Origin: Pedobacter sp. FW305-3-2-15-E-R2A2
GTDB taxonomy: Bacteria; Bacteroidota; Bacteroidia; Sphingobacteriales; Sphingobacteriaceae
DNA: 64,000 bases
Assembly: GCF_038446955.1 (NCBI RefSeq)
Contig: NZ_CP151803.1
Coordinates: 248,001-312,000, forward strand
Direction of reading: 5' to 3'
The notes beneath the pieces were generated by a model. The model worked only from the letters and a program-made list of their open reading frames with translations. It was not told the origin of the DNA and ran no database searches. Positions within the stretch are counted from its first letter, which is position 1. Each line of letters begins with the position of its first letter. Of the stretch, positions 8,691 to 17,964 are shown in pieces. Made by a program: the position numbers and the translations under genes.

Positions 8691-10346
8691 CTATAAATTT
8701 TTTATTTTAACATAAAAATTTGGATCTGCTTTGAAATTTTCTTTGTTGATTTGGCTGCTCAATCCGGTAGTTTTCCAATCTGTGGTCGGGTAGATGCTGG
8801 AAAAATGTTGATCTTTCAAGGTGACTTTTAAAGGCATGTCAAAGCCTTTGACACAAGAAGTCCACCTGTAGGAAAGTTTGCCATTTTCAATTTTGTATTC
8901 CAGGACAGGCACCATCGTTGTTCTTAAATACTGATCAAACACCTTTTCCAGTTTTAAGCCACTTTGTTTCATGATATATTGCTCCACCTGTTGGGTGGTA
9001 ACCGTTTGGTGGTAAAAAGTTTTATTCAATCCCCTGAGAATGGCTCTGAACTTCTCATCATCGTTGACCAGTTGTCTGATCAGGTGAACCAGGTTTGCCC
9101 CTTTAGGATACATGTCTCCGGAGCCTTCGTGGTTGACATTGTAAGCCCCGATGACCGGGATATCATTGGCAATATTTTTTCTGACTCCGATCACATAGGC
9201 TGACCCCGCTTCTTTTCCCTGGGTAGATTCTGTAAATAAAGCTTCAGAATAATTGGTAAATCCTTCATGTACCCACATGTCGGCAATGTCTTTTGTGGTG
9301 ATGTTGTTTCCAAACCATTCATGGCCGCTTTCGTGAATGGTGATAAAATCAAACTTCAATCCCCATCCTGTACCCGAAAGGTCCCTGCCTAAATAGCCCA
9401 TTTTAAAGAGATTGCCATAGGCAACGGCACTTTGGTGCTCCATGCCCAGGTGAGGGGCCTGAACGAGCTTATATCCATCTTCATAAAAAGGGTAGGGGCC
9501 GAACCAGTGTTCAAATGATTTGAGCATCGGTTTGACATCTGCATCCCAATGCGGTCTGGCTTTGGTACTGTCTTCTTTTAAAGCCCAGTAGTCTATAGAA
9601 AGCTTGCCTTTCTCACCGGAATACTCATCTGTCCAGTGGGCATATTTGCCAATATAAAAGGTCACATTGTAATTGTTGATCGGCTCGCTTACAAACCAAT
9701 TGTACTTTGTGTATCCGTCAGCACGCGCTTCTGTGCTTCTTAAACGGCCATTCGAAACCTCCTGAAGTCCTTTAGGAACACTGATACTGATCAGGATGCT
9801 GTCTACCTCATCACTTTGATGGTCTTTATTGGGCCACCAGCTGCTGGCTCCTAAGCCCTGGCAGGCAACGGAAACCCAGGGATTTCCGGATTTATCCTTG
9901 CTGAAAATAAAACCTCCGTCCCATGGCGGGGTTTTGGCAATGATTGGATTCCCGGAGTAAAATACGGTAAAACTTTCTTTACTTCCTTTGGGAATGGTTT
10001 GCTGAAAATCTACAAAAACCGCGTTGAACTCTCTTTTGAAAGGAACATTTTTGTTTTTATAAACCACTTTTTCTACCCTGAGGTTTTCGAACAGGTCGAA
10101 CTGTAATTTGCTGAAATCCTGGGTGGCGCTGAACTGGAATTCATTACTTCCGCTAATAAATTTCTGATCGATATCTACCTTGACATCCAGATGGTAGTAA
10201 TTGATGTCATAACAGGTGCGTAAAGGACTTAATGTTCCCCGAAGGCTATCTGCTCGACTAAATTTGGTTTTTCCGCTGAGCAGCTGCGCATTGCTCAGCT
10301 GCGTGCAGCCAAGCAATATCAGTGTTAAATATAAAATCTTCTTCAT
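8691..10346 (-). CDS. M1-family zinc metallopeptidase, secreted
   Basis: The 551-residue protein has a signal peptide, an N-terminal beta domain (residues 40-220), and an M1 catalytic domain. The zinc site is HESGHEWFGN near residue 337 with the third ligand in WVHEGFTNYSE 18 residues later; a GMEH segment near 304 stands in for the usual GAMEN exopeptidase motif. The family cleaves N-terminal residues from peptides. The usual long C-terminal helical domain is short here, as in other Bacteroidetes secreted M1 enzymes. It starts 8 bp after the CocE/NonD-type hydrolase gene, so both form one operon and may jointly degrade extracellular peptides. Confidence 0.92.
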   Translation of the reverse strand: MKKILYLTLILLGCTQLSNAQLLSGKTKFSRADSLRGTLSPLRTCYDINYYHLDVKVDIDQKFISGSNEFQFSATQDFSKLQFDLFENLRVEKVVYKNKNVPFKREFNAVFVDFQQTIPKGSKESFTVFYSGNPIIAKTPPWDGGFIFSKDKSGNPWVSVACQGLGASSWWPNKDHQSDEVDSILISISVPKGLQEVSNGRLRSTEARADGYTKYNWFVSEPINNYNVTFYIGKYAHWTDEYSGEKGKLSIDYWALKEDSTKARPHWDADVKPMLKSFEHWFGPYPFYEDGYKLVQAPHLGMEHQSAVAYGNLFKMGYLGRDLSGTGWGLKFDFITIHESGHEWFGNNITTKDIADMWVHEGFTNYSEALFTESTQGKEAGSAYVIGVRKNIANDIPVIGAYNVNHEGSGDMYPKGANLVHLIRQLVNDDEKFRAILRGLNKTFYHQTVTTQQVEQYIMKQSGLKLEKVFDQYLRTTMVPVLEYKIENGKLSYRWTSCVKGFDMPLKVTLKDQHFSSIYPTTDWKTTGLSSQINKENFKADPNFYVKIKNL

Positions 10347-10354
10347 GATTTAGA

Positions 10355-12232
10355 TTAGGGCTTTAATACCGTTACAGATACAGATGACGCATTCTGCTCA
10401 TCATGGTAAATGCGCTGAACTGCTTTTTGGAAATCGCTGTCAGATGCATGATAAATGTCGGTGAATTTCTGAGGATTACGGTCTACCAACGGGAACCAGG
10501 AGTTTTGTACCTGGATCATAATTCTATGTCCTTTTTTGAACGTATGTGCCACATCAGGAATGCTGTAGTTAACCTTTGTTACTTTTCCTGGAATAAAGGG
10601 TTCTGGTTTCTCAAAACTGTTTCTAAACTTTCCGCGCATCACTTCTCCCCGCACCAACATCTGATATCCGCCCATAATGATGTTTTTTGGATTAGGCTCC
10701 ATTGGAAGCGCATCTTCCGGATAAACATCAATCAGTTTTACCACATAGTCTGCATCTGTTCCGGAGGTAGAAATTACAAGATTCGCATCGATTGGCCCTG
10801 TTAACGTGAAATCCTCTTCCAAAACTTCCGTTTGGAAAACCTGTACATCAGGTCTGCGTGCTGCAAAGCGCTGATCATCGATCATGTATTCCCTTGTTCT
10901 TCTGGCTTGTACACCATCCTGATAAGGAACCGGATTGGCCGGGTCGGTTTCGTATTGGTTATAGCTATTGGAAACAGTAGGTTTTTTGAAGCTGAGTTTA
11001 CCTTCTGGCTGAAAATAAAGAGTTTTCTTTTCTGTATTCTGTGGCGGCCAGGTGGCAAAGCCTTTCCATTCATTGCTTCCCGTAATAAAGATATTCGCTT
11101 CTGCGATTTTAGCATCGGTCGCATCTTTCAGGTATTGCATGAAGAAAGGGAATTCCAGGTTCTTCTGGTACCAGGTACTTGTTGGCTGTCCGAAGCTGAT
11201 GTCTCCAAAGCTTTCTCCGGTTCCTCTTGACCATCCTCCATGAAACCATGGACCCATTACGAGGTTGTTTTTAGTCGTCGGGTTTTGTTTTTCTATAGCC
11301 TGATAAGTATGTAAAGCGCCATAAGCATCTTCTGCATCAAAGAATCCACCTACCACCAGTACCGCAGGTTTTATGCCTGTTAAATGTGGCCTGATGTTCA
11401 TCCCTTTCCAGAAGGCATCGTAGGTGCCATGTGTCATCAGGTCGTCCCAGAACTTAATGCTGTCGCCAAAGTATTTTTGTTTTACATTTTTTAATGCACC
11501 TACACTCAGGTAAAAACGATAGTTGTCTGTGATGGGATATTTGAAGGGTTTAGGTCCTTTGTCCGGGGTAATCGGTTTTGGTCTCGGCACGCCAAATGAA
11601 GAATAGAAGCTAAAGGCATCTGCTAACATAAAGGCGCCGTTATGGTGAAAATCATCTCCCATAAACCAATCGGTAACGGGTGCCTGAGGTGACACAGCTT
11701 TTAACCCTTCATGAGCGCCAGGCAGCGCAGCGGTAGAATAAAATCCCGGGTAAGAAATCCCATAAATCCCTGCTTTACCATTGTTGTCGGGAATGTTTTT
11801 GATAAGCCAGTCTATGGTATCATAGGTGTCTGAGCTTTCATCAATATCTTTTTTTCCTTTCTTTTGATCGATATGGGGTCTTACATCGACAAATTCGCCT
11901 TCACTCATCCATTTTCCGCGTACGTCCTGATACACAAAAATAAATCCTTCTCTAAGGAATAAAGGAGAGGGACCTAAGGTTGTTTTGTACTTGTCTTCTC
12001 CATAAGGGGAGACGGTATATGGCGTCCTGTTGATCATAAAAGGATATTTCTTTCCTTTATTCTTGGGGACATAGATTGCGGTAAACAATTTAATACCATC
12101 GCGCATAGGAATGCTGCGTTCGATTTTTGTGTAATTCTCGCGTACATACGCAGAATCTGACTGCTGGGCAAAGCTGGATGTACCTGCAAAAAACAGGATC
12201 ATCATTAACCAGGAAAATTTAAAGCGGGTCAT
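10355..12232 (-). CDS. CocE/NonD family (S15-like) hydrolase, secreted
   Basis: The 625-residue protein carries a signal peptide and an alpha/beta hydrolase fold opened by IPMRDGIKLFTAIYVPK (near residue 40). The nucleophile elbow is GISYPGFYS near residue 158, and LVVGGFFDAEDAYGAL near 305 holds the likely Asp of the triad; the His is in WFHGGWSR near 340. The C-terminal jelly-roll domain of X-Pro dipeptidyl-peptidases (from about residue 425) is present. Relatives include glutaryl-7-ACA acylases, cocaine esterases and X-Pro dipeptidyl peptidases, so the exact substrate is open. It is the first gene of a two-gene unit with the M1 peptidase. Confidence 0.9.
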   Translation of the reverse strand: MTRFKFSWLMMILFFAGTSSFAQQSDSAYVRENYTKIERSIPMRDGIKLFTAIYVPKNKGKKYPFMINRTPYTVSPYGEDKYKTTLGPSPLFLREGFIFVYQDVRGKWMSEGEFVDVRPHIDQKKGKKDIDESSDTYDTIDWLIKNIPDNNGKAGIYGISYPGFYSTAALPGAHEGLKAVSPQAPVTDWFMGDDFHHNGAFMLADAFSFYSSFGVPRPKPITPDKGPKPFKYPITDNYRFYLSVGALKNVKQKYFGDSIKFWDDLMTHGTYDAFWKGMNIRPHLTGIKPAVLVVGGFFDAEDAYGALHTYQAIEKQNPTTKNNLVMGPWFHGGWSRGTGESFGDISFGQPTSTWYQKNLEFPFFMQYLKDATDAKIAEANIFITGSNEWKGFATWPPQNTEKKTLYFQPEGKLSFKKPTVSNSYNQYETDPANPVPYQDGVQARRTREYMIDDQRFAARRPDVQVFQTEVLEEDFTLTGPIDANLVISTSGTDADYVVKLIDVYPEDALPMEPNPKNIIMGGYQMLVRGEVMRGKFRNSFEKPEPFIPGKVTKVNYSIPDVAHTFKKGHRIMIQVQNSWFPLVDRNPQKFTDIYHASDSDFQKAVQRIYHDEQNASSVSVTVLKP

Positions 12233-12352
12233 GTTGGGTATTGATTTTTATTGAAGCTTAAATATACAGAAAACGTCTGCTCATTTTAGCGATTGTAACA
12301 TTAAAGATGAGGAAAGAATTGGAATATGGGCGATTATTAGTGTTAGGTTTAT

Positions 12353-12360
12353 TAACTTTG
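12353..12360 (+). promoter_or_regulatory. -7 element of lpd
   Basis: TAACTTTG matches TAnnTTTG exactly and ends 22 bp before the ATG. No convincing -33 TTTG at the usual spacing was found. Confidence 0.5.
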
Positions 12361-12382
12361 TGCAACAAAAAAAATCCTTTAT

Positions 12383-13789
12383 ATGCAATACGATGTAGTT
12401 GTTATTGGCTCGGGCCCGGGCGGTTATGTTGGAGCAATCAGATGTGCCCAACTTGGCTTAAAAACGGCAGTGATAGAAAAATATAAAACTTTTGGTGGAA
12501 CCTGCTTAAATGTAGGTTGTATCCCTTCAAAAGCATTGTTAGACTCTTCAGAGCATTTTCACAATGCGGCACATACTTTCCAGACTCATGGGATCAACCT
12601 TAAAGATCTGAAAGTGGATATGCCACAGATGATTGCACGTAAGGATGATGTGGTGACACAGAATACGGTTGGAATCCAATATCTTTTCAAAAAGAATAAA
12701 ATTGATTCTTTCCAGGGAGTCGGATCTTTCGTAGACAAGAATACGATCAAAATCACCAAAGAAGATGGAACTACGGAAACGATCACTGCAAAAAATGTGA
12801 TCATTGCTTCGGGTTCTAAACCGACTGCTTTACCATTTTTACCGATCGATAAAAAGAGAATCATTACCTCTACAGAAGCTTTAAATATTAAAGAGGTTCC
12901 TAAAGAAATGGTCGTAATTGGCGGTGGTGTAATTGGCCTGGAATTGGGATCAGTTTACGCACGTCTGGGCACTAAAGTATCGGTGGTTGAATTTATGCCA
13001 TCTATCATTGGAACCATGGATGCGGGCTTAGGAAAAGAACTTCAACGGGTGTTGAAAAAATCTTTAGGCATGGAGTTTTACATGGGACATAAAGTGACCG
13101 GTGCTACTGCTAAAGGTAAAAGAGTAACGGTAACCGCAGACAATGCAAAAGGTGAGCAGGTAAAACTGGAAGCAGATTATTGCATTGTAGCAGTGGGTCG
13201 TACGGCTTATACTGCTGGTTTAGGTTTAGAAAACATTGGGATTACAACGGAAGAACGTGGTAACAAGATTCCGGTAAATGAGCATTTAGAAACTGCTGTT
13301 CCGGGTGTATATGCAATTGGTGATGTCATTAAAGGAGCCATGCTTGCGCATAAAGCGGAAGATGAAGGTGTTTATGTGGCAGAAACTATTGCAGGTCAAA
13401 AACCACACATCAATTATAACCTGATTCCTGGTGTAGTATATACCTGGCCTGAGGTGGCCTCTGTAGGTTATACAGAAGAACAACTGAAAGAAAAAGGTAC
13501 AGCTTATAAAGCAGGGTCATTTCCTTTCAAAGCAAGCGGACGCGCGAAGGCAAGTATGGATACCGATGGTTTTGTAAAAGTATTGGCTGATGCTAAAACT
13601 GATGAAATTTTAGGTGTTCACATGATTGGTCCGCGTGCAGCAGATATGATTGCTGAAGCGGTTGTTGCGATGGAATTCCGTGCTTCGGCAGAGGATATCG
13701 CAAGGATTTGCCATGCACACCCAACCTATACAGAAGCACTTAAAGAAGCGGCAATGGCGGCGACTGAAAATAGAGCAATACACATGTAA
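12383..13789 (+). CDS. lpdA: Dihydrolipoyl dehydrogenase (E3)
   Basis: The 468-residue flavoprotein reoxidises the dihydrolipoyl groups of 2-oxo acid dehydrogenases (and glycine cleavage H protein) with NAD. The FAD-binding GSGPGGYVGAI is at residues 9-19, the redox-active pair sits in GGTCLNVGCIPSKALL near residue 40, the NAD-binding GGGVIGLELGS near 180, and the dimer-interface active-site His-Glu in HAHPTYTEALKEA near 446. Length and motif order are normal. It stands alone under its own promoter, 4.5 kb from sucAB, which fits use by several complexes, including the glycine cleavage system whose P protein is encoded at 54514-57393. Confidence 0.96.
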   Translation: MQYDVVVIGSGPGGYVGAIRCAQLGLKTAVIEKYKTFGGTCLNVGCIPSKALLDSSEHFHNAAHTFQTHGINLKDLKVDMPQMIARKDDVVTQNTVGIQYLFKKNKIDSFQGVGSFVDKNTIKITKEDGTTETITAKNVIIASGSKPTALPFLPIDKKRIITSTEALNIKEVPKEMVVIGGGVIGLELGSVYARLGTKVSVVEFMPSIIGTMDAGLGKELQRVLKKSLGMEFYMGHKVTGATAKGKRVTVTADNAKGEQVKLEADYCIVAVGRTAYTAGLGLENIGITTEERGNKIPVNEHLETAVPGVYAIGDVIKGAMLAHKAEDEGVYVAETIAGQKPHINYNLIPGVVYTWPEVASVGYTEEQLKEKGTAYKAGSFPFKASGRAKASMDTDGFVKVLADAKTDEILGVHMIGPRAADMIAEAVVAMEFRASAEDIARICHAHPTYTEALKEAAMAATENRAIHM

Positions 13790-13810
13790 TCATTTGTGAT
13801 TGATCAAAGA

Positions 13811-13841
13811 AAAGGCTGCAGGTTAATCTGCGGCCTTTTTT
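13811..13841 (+). terminator. Terminator of lpd, overlapping the end of the convergent gene
   Basis: Stem AAAGGCTGCAG / CTGCGGCCTTT with loop GTTAAT, followed by a T run. The left arm and loop contain the stop codon of the leftward gene (13823-13825), and the right arm is within its last codons. Confidence 0.8.
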
Positions 13842-14638
13842 ATGCGCTCAGGATAACTTTCTCTCAATGCCCTGACTCCAGCTTCTATCAGCATTAAATT
13901 TTCTTCCAGGTGCCCGTGCTGAACTTCCACGTTCAGGTAAGGGATGTTGTTCTTCATCGCGTAAATCGAAAGGGAACCATCATCCTCTGCTTCCTGATGC
14001 TGCAGGACTACATTTACATTTTCTTTTTTCAACTGATTGAACAGTACTTTTTCGGTTACGAGGATCATATCATCCGGATCCATCAGCGGATTGACATGAA
14101 CGGAGTCTGCTATGTTTTCCAATTCTGCGCCGGGCAGATAGGAGGAAATGCCGAAACCTTCATCTGCGTTGTTATGAAGCGTGAAAATATAACCCTGCTT
14201 TGCAGGTTGGTAGAAGTTTAGAATTTCTTTGGCAATCTGTTCCAGCTGATCGGTGACTACCTCATCCGTTTTCCCATATTTCTCCAGGCCAAGGATAATG
14301 CCTGGTCTGGAATAGATGCTGTTTGGATCTGTCTGGTAGTCCTGCCCGTTATAGCTGAAAGCATAATTTCTTTGTCCGCCGTATTGACAATCAATGATAT
14401 TTCCTCCATTTAAACGGATATATTCAAATGCTGCTTTGACGCCGGTGTCTTCGTCATCGTGAATGGCCAGGAAGCTGATCTTCTGTGCGCCATATTTATA
14501 TTTTACCAGTTCAAGAGGCAGGTCGTTTAATTCAAGAATGGTAGAGTCCATGGTCATTCCTTCAAATACAGGAGGGTGCTGGGCGTTTGAATTCAGCCAG
14601 CCACAGGCAAGTGCGAGTAATAAGGCGTATTTCATCAT
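13823..14638 (-). CDS. Secreted protein of unknown function, possible metal-dependent hydrolase
   Basis: I do not recognise a named family with certainty. The 271-residue product has a signal peptide (MMKYALLLALACGW, cleavage probably after SNA) and then about 250 residues. Conserved-looking segments are AIHDDEDTGVKAA near residue 58, FTLHNNADEGFGISSYLPG near 152, and YLNVEVQHGHLEENL near 234. An early H..DE pair, a later His and a late Glu resemble the layout of M14-like zinc carboxypeptidases and amidohydrolases, but this is a weak resemblance. It stands alone, convergent with lpd, with its last codons inside the lpd terminator. Confidence 0.75.
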   Translation of the reverse strand: MMKYALLLALACGWLNSNAQHPPVFEGMTMDSTILELNDLPLELVKYKYGAQKISFLAIHDDEDTGVKAAFEYIRLNGGNIIDCQYGGQRNYAFSYNGQDYQTDPNSIYSRPGIILGLEKYGKTDEVVTDQLEQIAKEILNFYQPAKQGYIFTLHNNADEGFGISSYLPGAELENIADSVHVNPLMDPDDMILVTEKVLFNQLKKENVNVVLQHQEAEDDGSLSIYAMKNNIPYLNVEVQHGHLEENLMLIEAGVRALRESYPERIKKAAD

Positions 14639-14684
14639 GGCAGGTGTATAGCAAAACTCTGACCATTAATTTATGCTAAACAAA

Positions 14685-14715
14685 AAAGAGGAACCCTTTA
14701 TCGGGGTTCCTCTTT
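14685..14715 (-). terminator. Terminator of the RND efflux operon
   Basis: Stem AAAGAGGAACCC / GGGGTTCCTCTTT with a short loop. Read leftward it is followed by a T run (CAAAAAAG on the + strand), just after the stop codon of the pump gene. Confidence 0.85.
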
Positions 14716-14735
14716 GATAGGATTAGGAAGGTTGG

Positions 14736-17700
14736 TTAATGTCCGCCTTCCAGATCATATTCTTTTACATCTTTATGGTCGTAAGGCTCGGCGATCAGAT
14801 CTTCCATACTTTTGCCTTTTTTATTGAAGCCAAAGCGGTCTAAGATGCCGTCAAATACCTGGTACATTACCGGAACCACGATCAGGGTCAGGAATAATGA
14901 ACTGGTTAGTCCACCTACGATTACCCATGCCAGACCGTTTTTCCATTCTGCACCTGCACCACTTGCCAGGGCAATTGGAAGCATACCGATTACCATGGCA
15001 ATCGTTGTCATCAGGATTGGACGTAAACGGGCATGATTTGCCAAAACAAGGGCTTCATGCGTTGATTTTCCTTCTGCTTTCATCTGGTTGGTGAAATCGA
15101 CCAGGATGATCGCATTTTTCGCTACCAAACCAATCAGCATGATCAAACCTAAAATGGTAAAGATACCCAGAGAGTTGTTGGTTAATGCCAGTGCAAGTAA
15201 GGCTCCGATTACCGATAAAGGAATCGAGAACATCACCACGAACGGATAAACAAAGCTGTCGTAAAGGGCTACCATGATCAGGTATACCAGGATGATAGAA
15301 GCCATTAAGGCGATCCCTAAGGTACCAAAACCTTCGCTTTGGTTCTCCTGGTCACCGGCCCATACATAACTTACACCTACAGGCTTTTTCAACTGGCCGT
15401 TTTTCTCCATTTCTTCCAGTCTTGTCTGCAGCTCTGCTACGATCGTACCTGTTGGCCTACCGATAGACTGTGCTTTTACAGAAACGGAGGTACTCTTATC
15501 CCTACGTTCCAGCTGACTTGGTCCGGCACCTTCTTTAATATCTGCGAATTGAGATAGTTTTACCTGTTCTCCGTTGGCATTAATGAAGATCAGATTTCTT
15601 ACATCATCAATGTCTTTACGGTTGAAAGTCTGGTAACGGATGTTAATGTCGTATTCATACTCTCCTTTACGGTATTTACCATCTGTATTTCCACTAAATG
15701 CGGTTTGCATGGTTGTACCTACAGTTTGCAGTGTTAAGCCCAGGGCGGCCATCTTATCACGGTCTACCTGAACATTAATCTCCGGACTACCTTTCTCTAC
15801 GGAAAGCTTGATCTCGGCAGAGCCCTGGATCTTACTCAATACTTTCATTGCTCCTTCTGCATATTTCATGGCACTGTCCAGGTCTGAACCCATAACTACC
15901 ATGTCAATAGGCGCGTTTTCGGCAATACCTAAAATACTGATCGGCACTGTTTTTACTTTCGCTCCAACAAGGAATTTAGCCAGCTCACGACTTACTTTAG
16001 TCGCATAGATACTGGATTCATCCTCGCGATCTTTACGTTCCACCAATTTTACATTGATCTCCGATTTATAAGCGGTAGCCTGAGTACCTCCAAAGTCACC
16101 ACTGGATTGTCCTACAGTAGTAATCAATTGTGTGATTTCTTTTTTCGTTTGTAAGAAGGCTTCTGCCTGTTGTGTAACCTGGTTTGTTTTCTCGATAGAA
16201 GCATCTTTAGGAAGCTCTATCTGTACGAGGAACTCCCCTTTATCACTTTTAGGGAAGAACTCTGTTCCGATGAAACCACCAATGGTTAAGCCACATGAGC
16301 TGAGTAACAGGAGGAATACGCCGATTAAAGTGATGGCTTTATGACGTAAAGTCCATTCTAAAATGCCGGTTACCCAAACGGTAAACTGATGCAGTTGTTT
16401 TTCGAACCATAAGATGAAACGTCCGAATGCATTTTTACCTTCTATTTTTTCCAGTTTGCCGAAACGGGACGACAATAAAGGCACAATGGTAAATGAGGTG
16501 ACTAAGGATAGGAGGGTAGCGATAATTACCACCACACAGAACTGGCGTAAGATGTTGGATACCAGTCCGGAGCTCACCGCGATCGGGAAGAACACCACTA
16601 CAATTACCAGCGTAATGGAAACTACAGTAAATCCGATTTCGGCAGTGGCATCATAAGCTGCACGAACTTTGTTTTTACCCATCTCCATGTGCCTGTATAT
16701 ATTCTCCAATACCACAATCGCATCATCGACGAGGATACCTACTACAAGGGAAAGTCCCAGTAACGACATTAGATTCAGGGTGTAACCAAATAATCCAATC
16801 CCGATAAATGTAGCAATCAGGGAGGCTGGAATGGAAACCATTACGATAGCCGCATTACGTATGCTATGCAGGAAGAACAACATCACAAAGGCTACCAGGA
16901 CAATCGCGAGGATTAAATCGTGGATTACCGCATCGGCAGATTCCAATGTAAAGATGGAACTGTCGTTTACGATCAGCATTTTCAGATTATTGGCTTTGTA
17001 ATCTTGTTGAAGGGTTTCCACAATTTTATGCATTCCCTTACTTACTTCTACCGCATTCGCATCAGATTGTTTAATGATCTGAATCGCAATCGCACCTTTT
17101 CTGTCGATACGTGCAATTTTTTCTACTTCTTTCTGTGCATCCTGAACATCGGCAACATCGCTTAGCCTGATTTGTGCGCCGGCTTTGCTTGTTGATACGA
17201 CCAGATTTCTCAACTCGTCTATGGATTTGTATTTACCAGATAAACGGATCAGTACGTCCTGATTTTCAGTCTTCACACTTCCGGTAGGGAAATCCAGGTT
17301 GGAGGTTAAGATCGCTTGCTGAATTTGCGGTACAGAAAGTCCGTAACCTTGTATTCTATCTGCATCCAGTCCGACCACAATCTCCCGTTCCTGTCCACCT
17401 ACAAGGTTAACCTGAGCTACCCCTGTAACCCTGGAAAGGATCGGAGCAATACGTTTGTCAATTAAGTCGTAAAAGGCTGCGTCATCCATTTTCGCGGATG
17501 CCGACATGGTAATTACCGGTAAATCATCCAGTGAGAATTTATTCAGGGATGGTGGTTTTACGTCTGTCGGTAAATCGGCAAGGATCGCATTTACTTTACG
17601 CTGGGCTTCATTCAATGATAAATCCACATTGGCTTTATCATTTAAGGTGATGGTCACTACGGATAAACTCTCATAAGATACTGCATTCAGTTTCTTAATG

Positions 17701-17927
17701 TTTTCCATGGAGGAGACTGCATCCTCAATTTTCTTGGTGACGGTATTTTCCACCTCATTTGGTGAAGCTCCCGGATATATCGTGGAGATGGATACTACGT
17801 TGTTCGAGAACTTCGGCAACAACTCATAGCTCAAGCTGAAGTAACTCAATAGCCCCATCAGCGTTAATACGGTAAAAACCACAATAACGAGTGTTGGGCG
17901 CTTTATAGAAATTTCTGTTATTTTCAT
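14736..17927 (-). CDS. RND-family multidrug efflux pump, inner-membrane subunit
   Basis: The 1063-residue protein is a full AcrB/HAE1-type transporter: two repeats, each with one transmembrane helix (residues 13-33 and 530-550), a large periplasmic pore/docking region, and a cluster of helices (about 335-490 and 850-1020). Family segments include TIYPGASPNEVE near residue 48 and LGLSLVVGILVDDAIVVLENI near 391, whose acidic pair belongs to the proton relay. The final 25 residues form a charged cytoplasmic tail rich in Asp, Glu and His. It works with the adaptor and TolC-type genes upstream in the same operon (37-bp gap from the adaptor). The substrate cannot be predicted. Confidence 0.95.
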   Translation of the reverse strand: MKITEISIKRPTLVIVVFTVLTLMGLLSYFSLSYELLPKFSNNVVSISTIYPGASPNEVENTVTKKIEDAVSSMENIKKLNAVSYESLSVVTITLNDKANVDLSLNEAQRKVNAILADLPTDVKPPSLNKFSLDDLPVITMSASAKMDDAAFYDLIDKRIAPILSRVTGVAQVNLVGGQEREIVVGLDADRIQGYGLSVPQIQQAILTSNLDFPTGSVKTENQDVLIRLSGKYKSIDELRNLVVSTSKAGAQIRLSDVADVQDAQKEVEKIARIDRKGAIAIQIIKQSDANAVEVSKGMHKIVETLQQDYKANNLKMLIVNDSSIFTLESADAVIHDLILAIVLVAFVMLFFLHSIRNAAIVMVSIPASLIATFIGIGLFGYTLNLMSLLGLSLVVGILVDDAIVVLENIYRHMEMGKNKVRAAYDATAEIGFTVVSITLVIVVVFFPIAVSSGLVSNILRQFCVVVIIATLLSLVTSFTIVPLLSSRFGKLEKIEGKNAFGRFILWFEKQLHQFTVWVTGILEWTLRHKAITLIGVFLLLLSSCGLTIGGFIGTEFFPKSDKGEFLVQIELPKDASIEKTNQVTQQAEAFLQTKKEITQLITTVGQSSGDFGGTQATAYKSEINVKLVERKDREDESSIYATKVSRELAKFLVGAKVKTVPISILGIAENAPIDMVVMGSDLDSAMKYAEGAMKVLSKIQGSAEIKLSVEKGSPEINVQVDRDKMAALGLTLQTVGTTMQTAFSGNTDGKYRKGEYEYDINIRYQTFNRKDIDDVRNLIFINANGEQVKLSQFADIKEGAGPSQLERRDKSTSVSVKAQSIGRPTGTIVAELQTRLEEMEKNGQLKKPVGVSYVWAGDQENQSEGFGTLGIALMASIILVYLIMVALYDSFVYPFVVMFSIPLSVIGALLALALTNNSLGIFTILGLIMLIGLVAKNAIILVDFTNQMKAEGKSTHEALVLANHARLRPILMTTIAMVIGMLPIALASGAGAEWKNGLAWVIVGGLTSSLFLTLIVVPVMYQVFDGILDRFGFNKKGKSMEDLIAEPYDHKDVKEYDLEGGH

Positions 17928-17964
17928 CAGAATGTATTTATATTTTTCATTGTAAGGGCCTATT

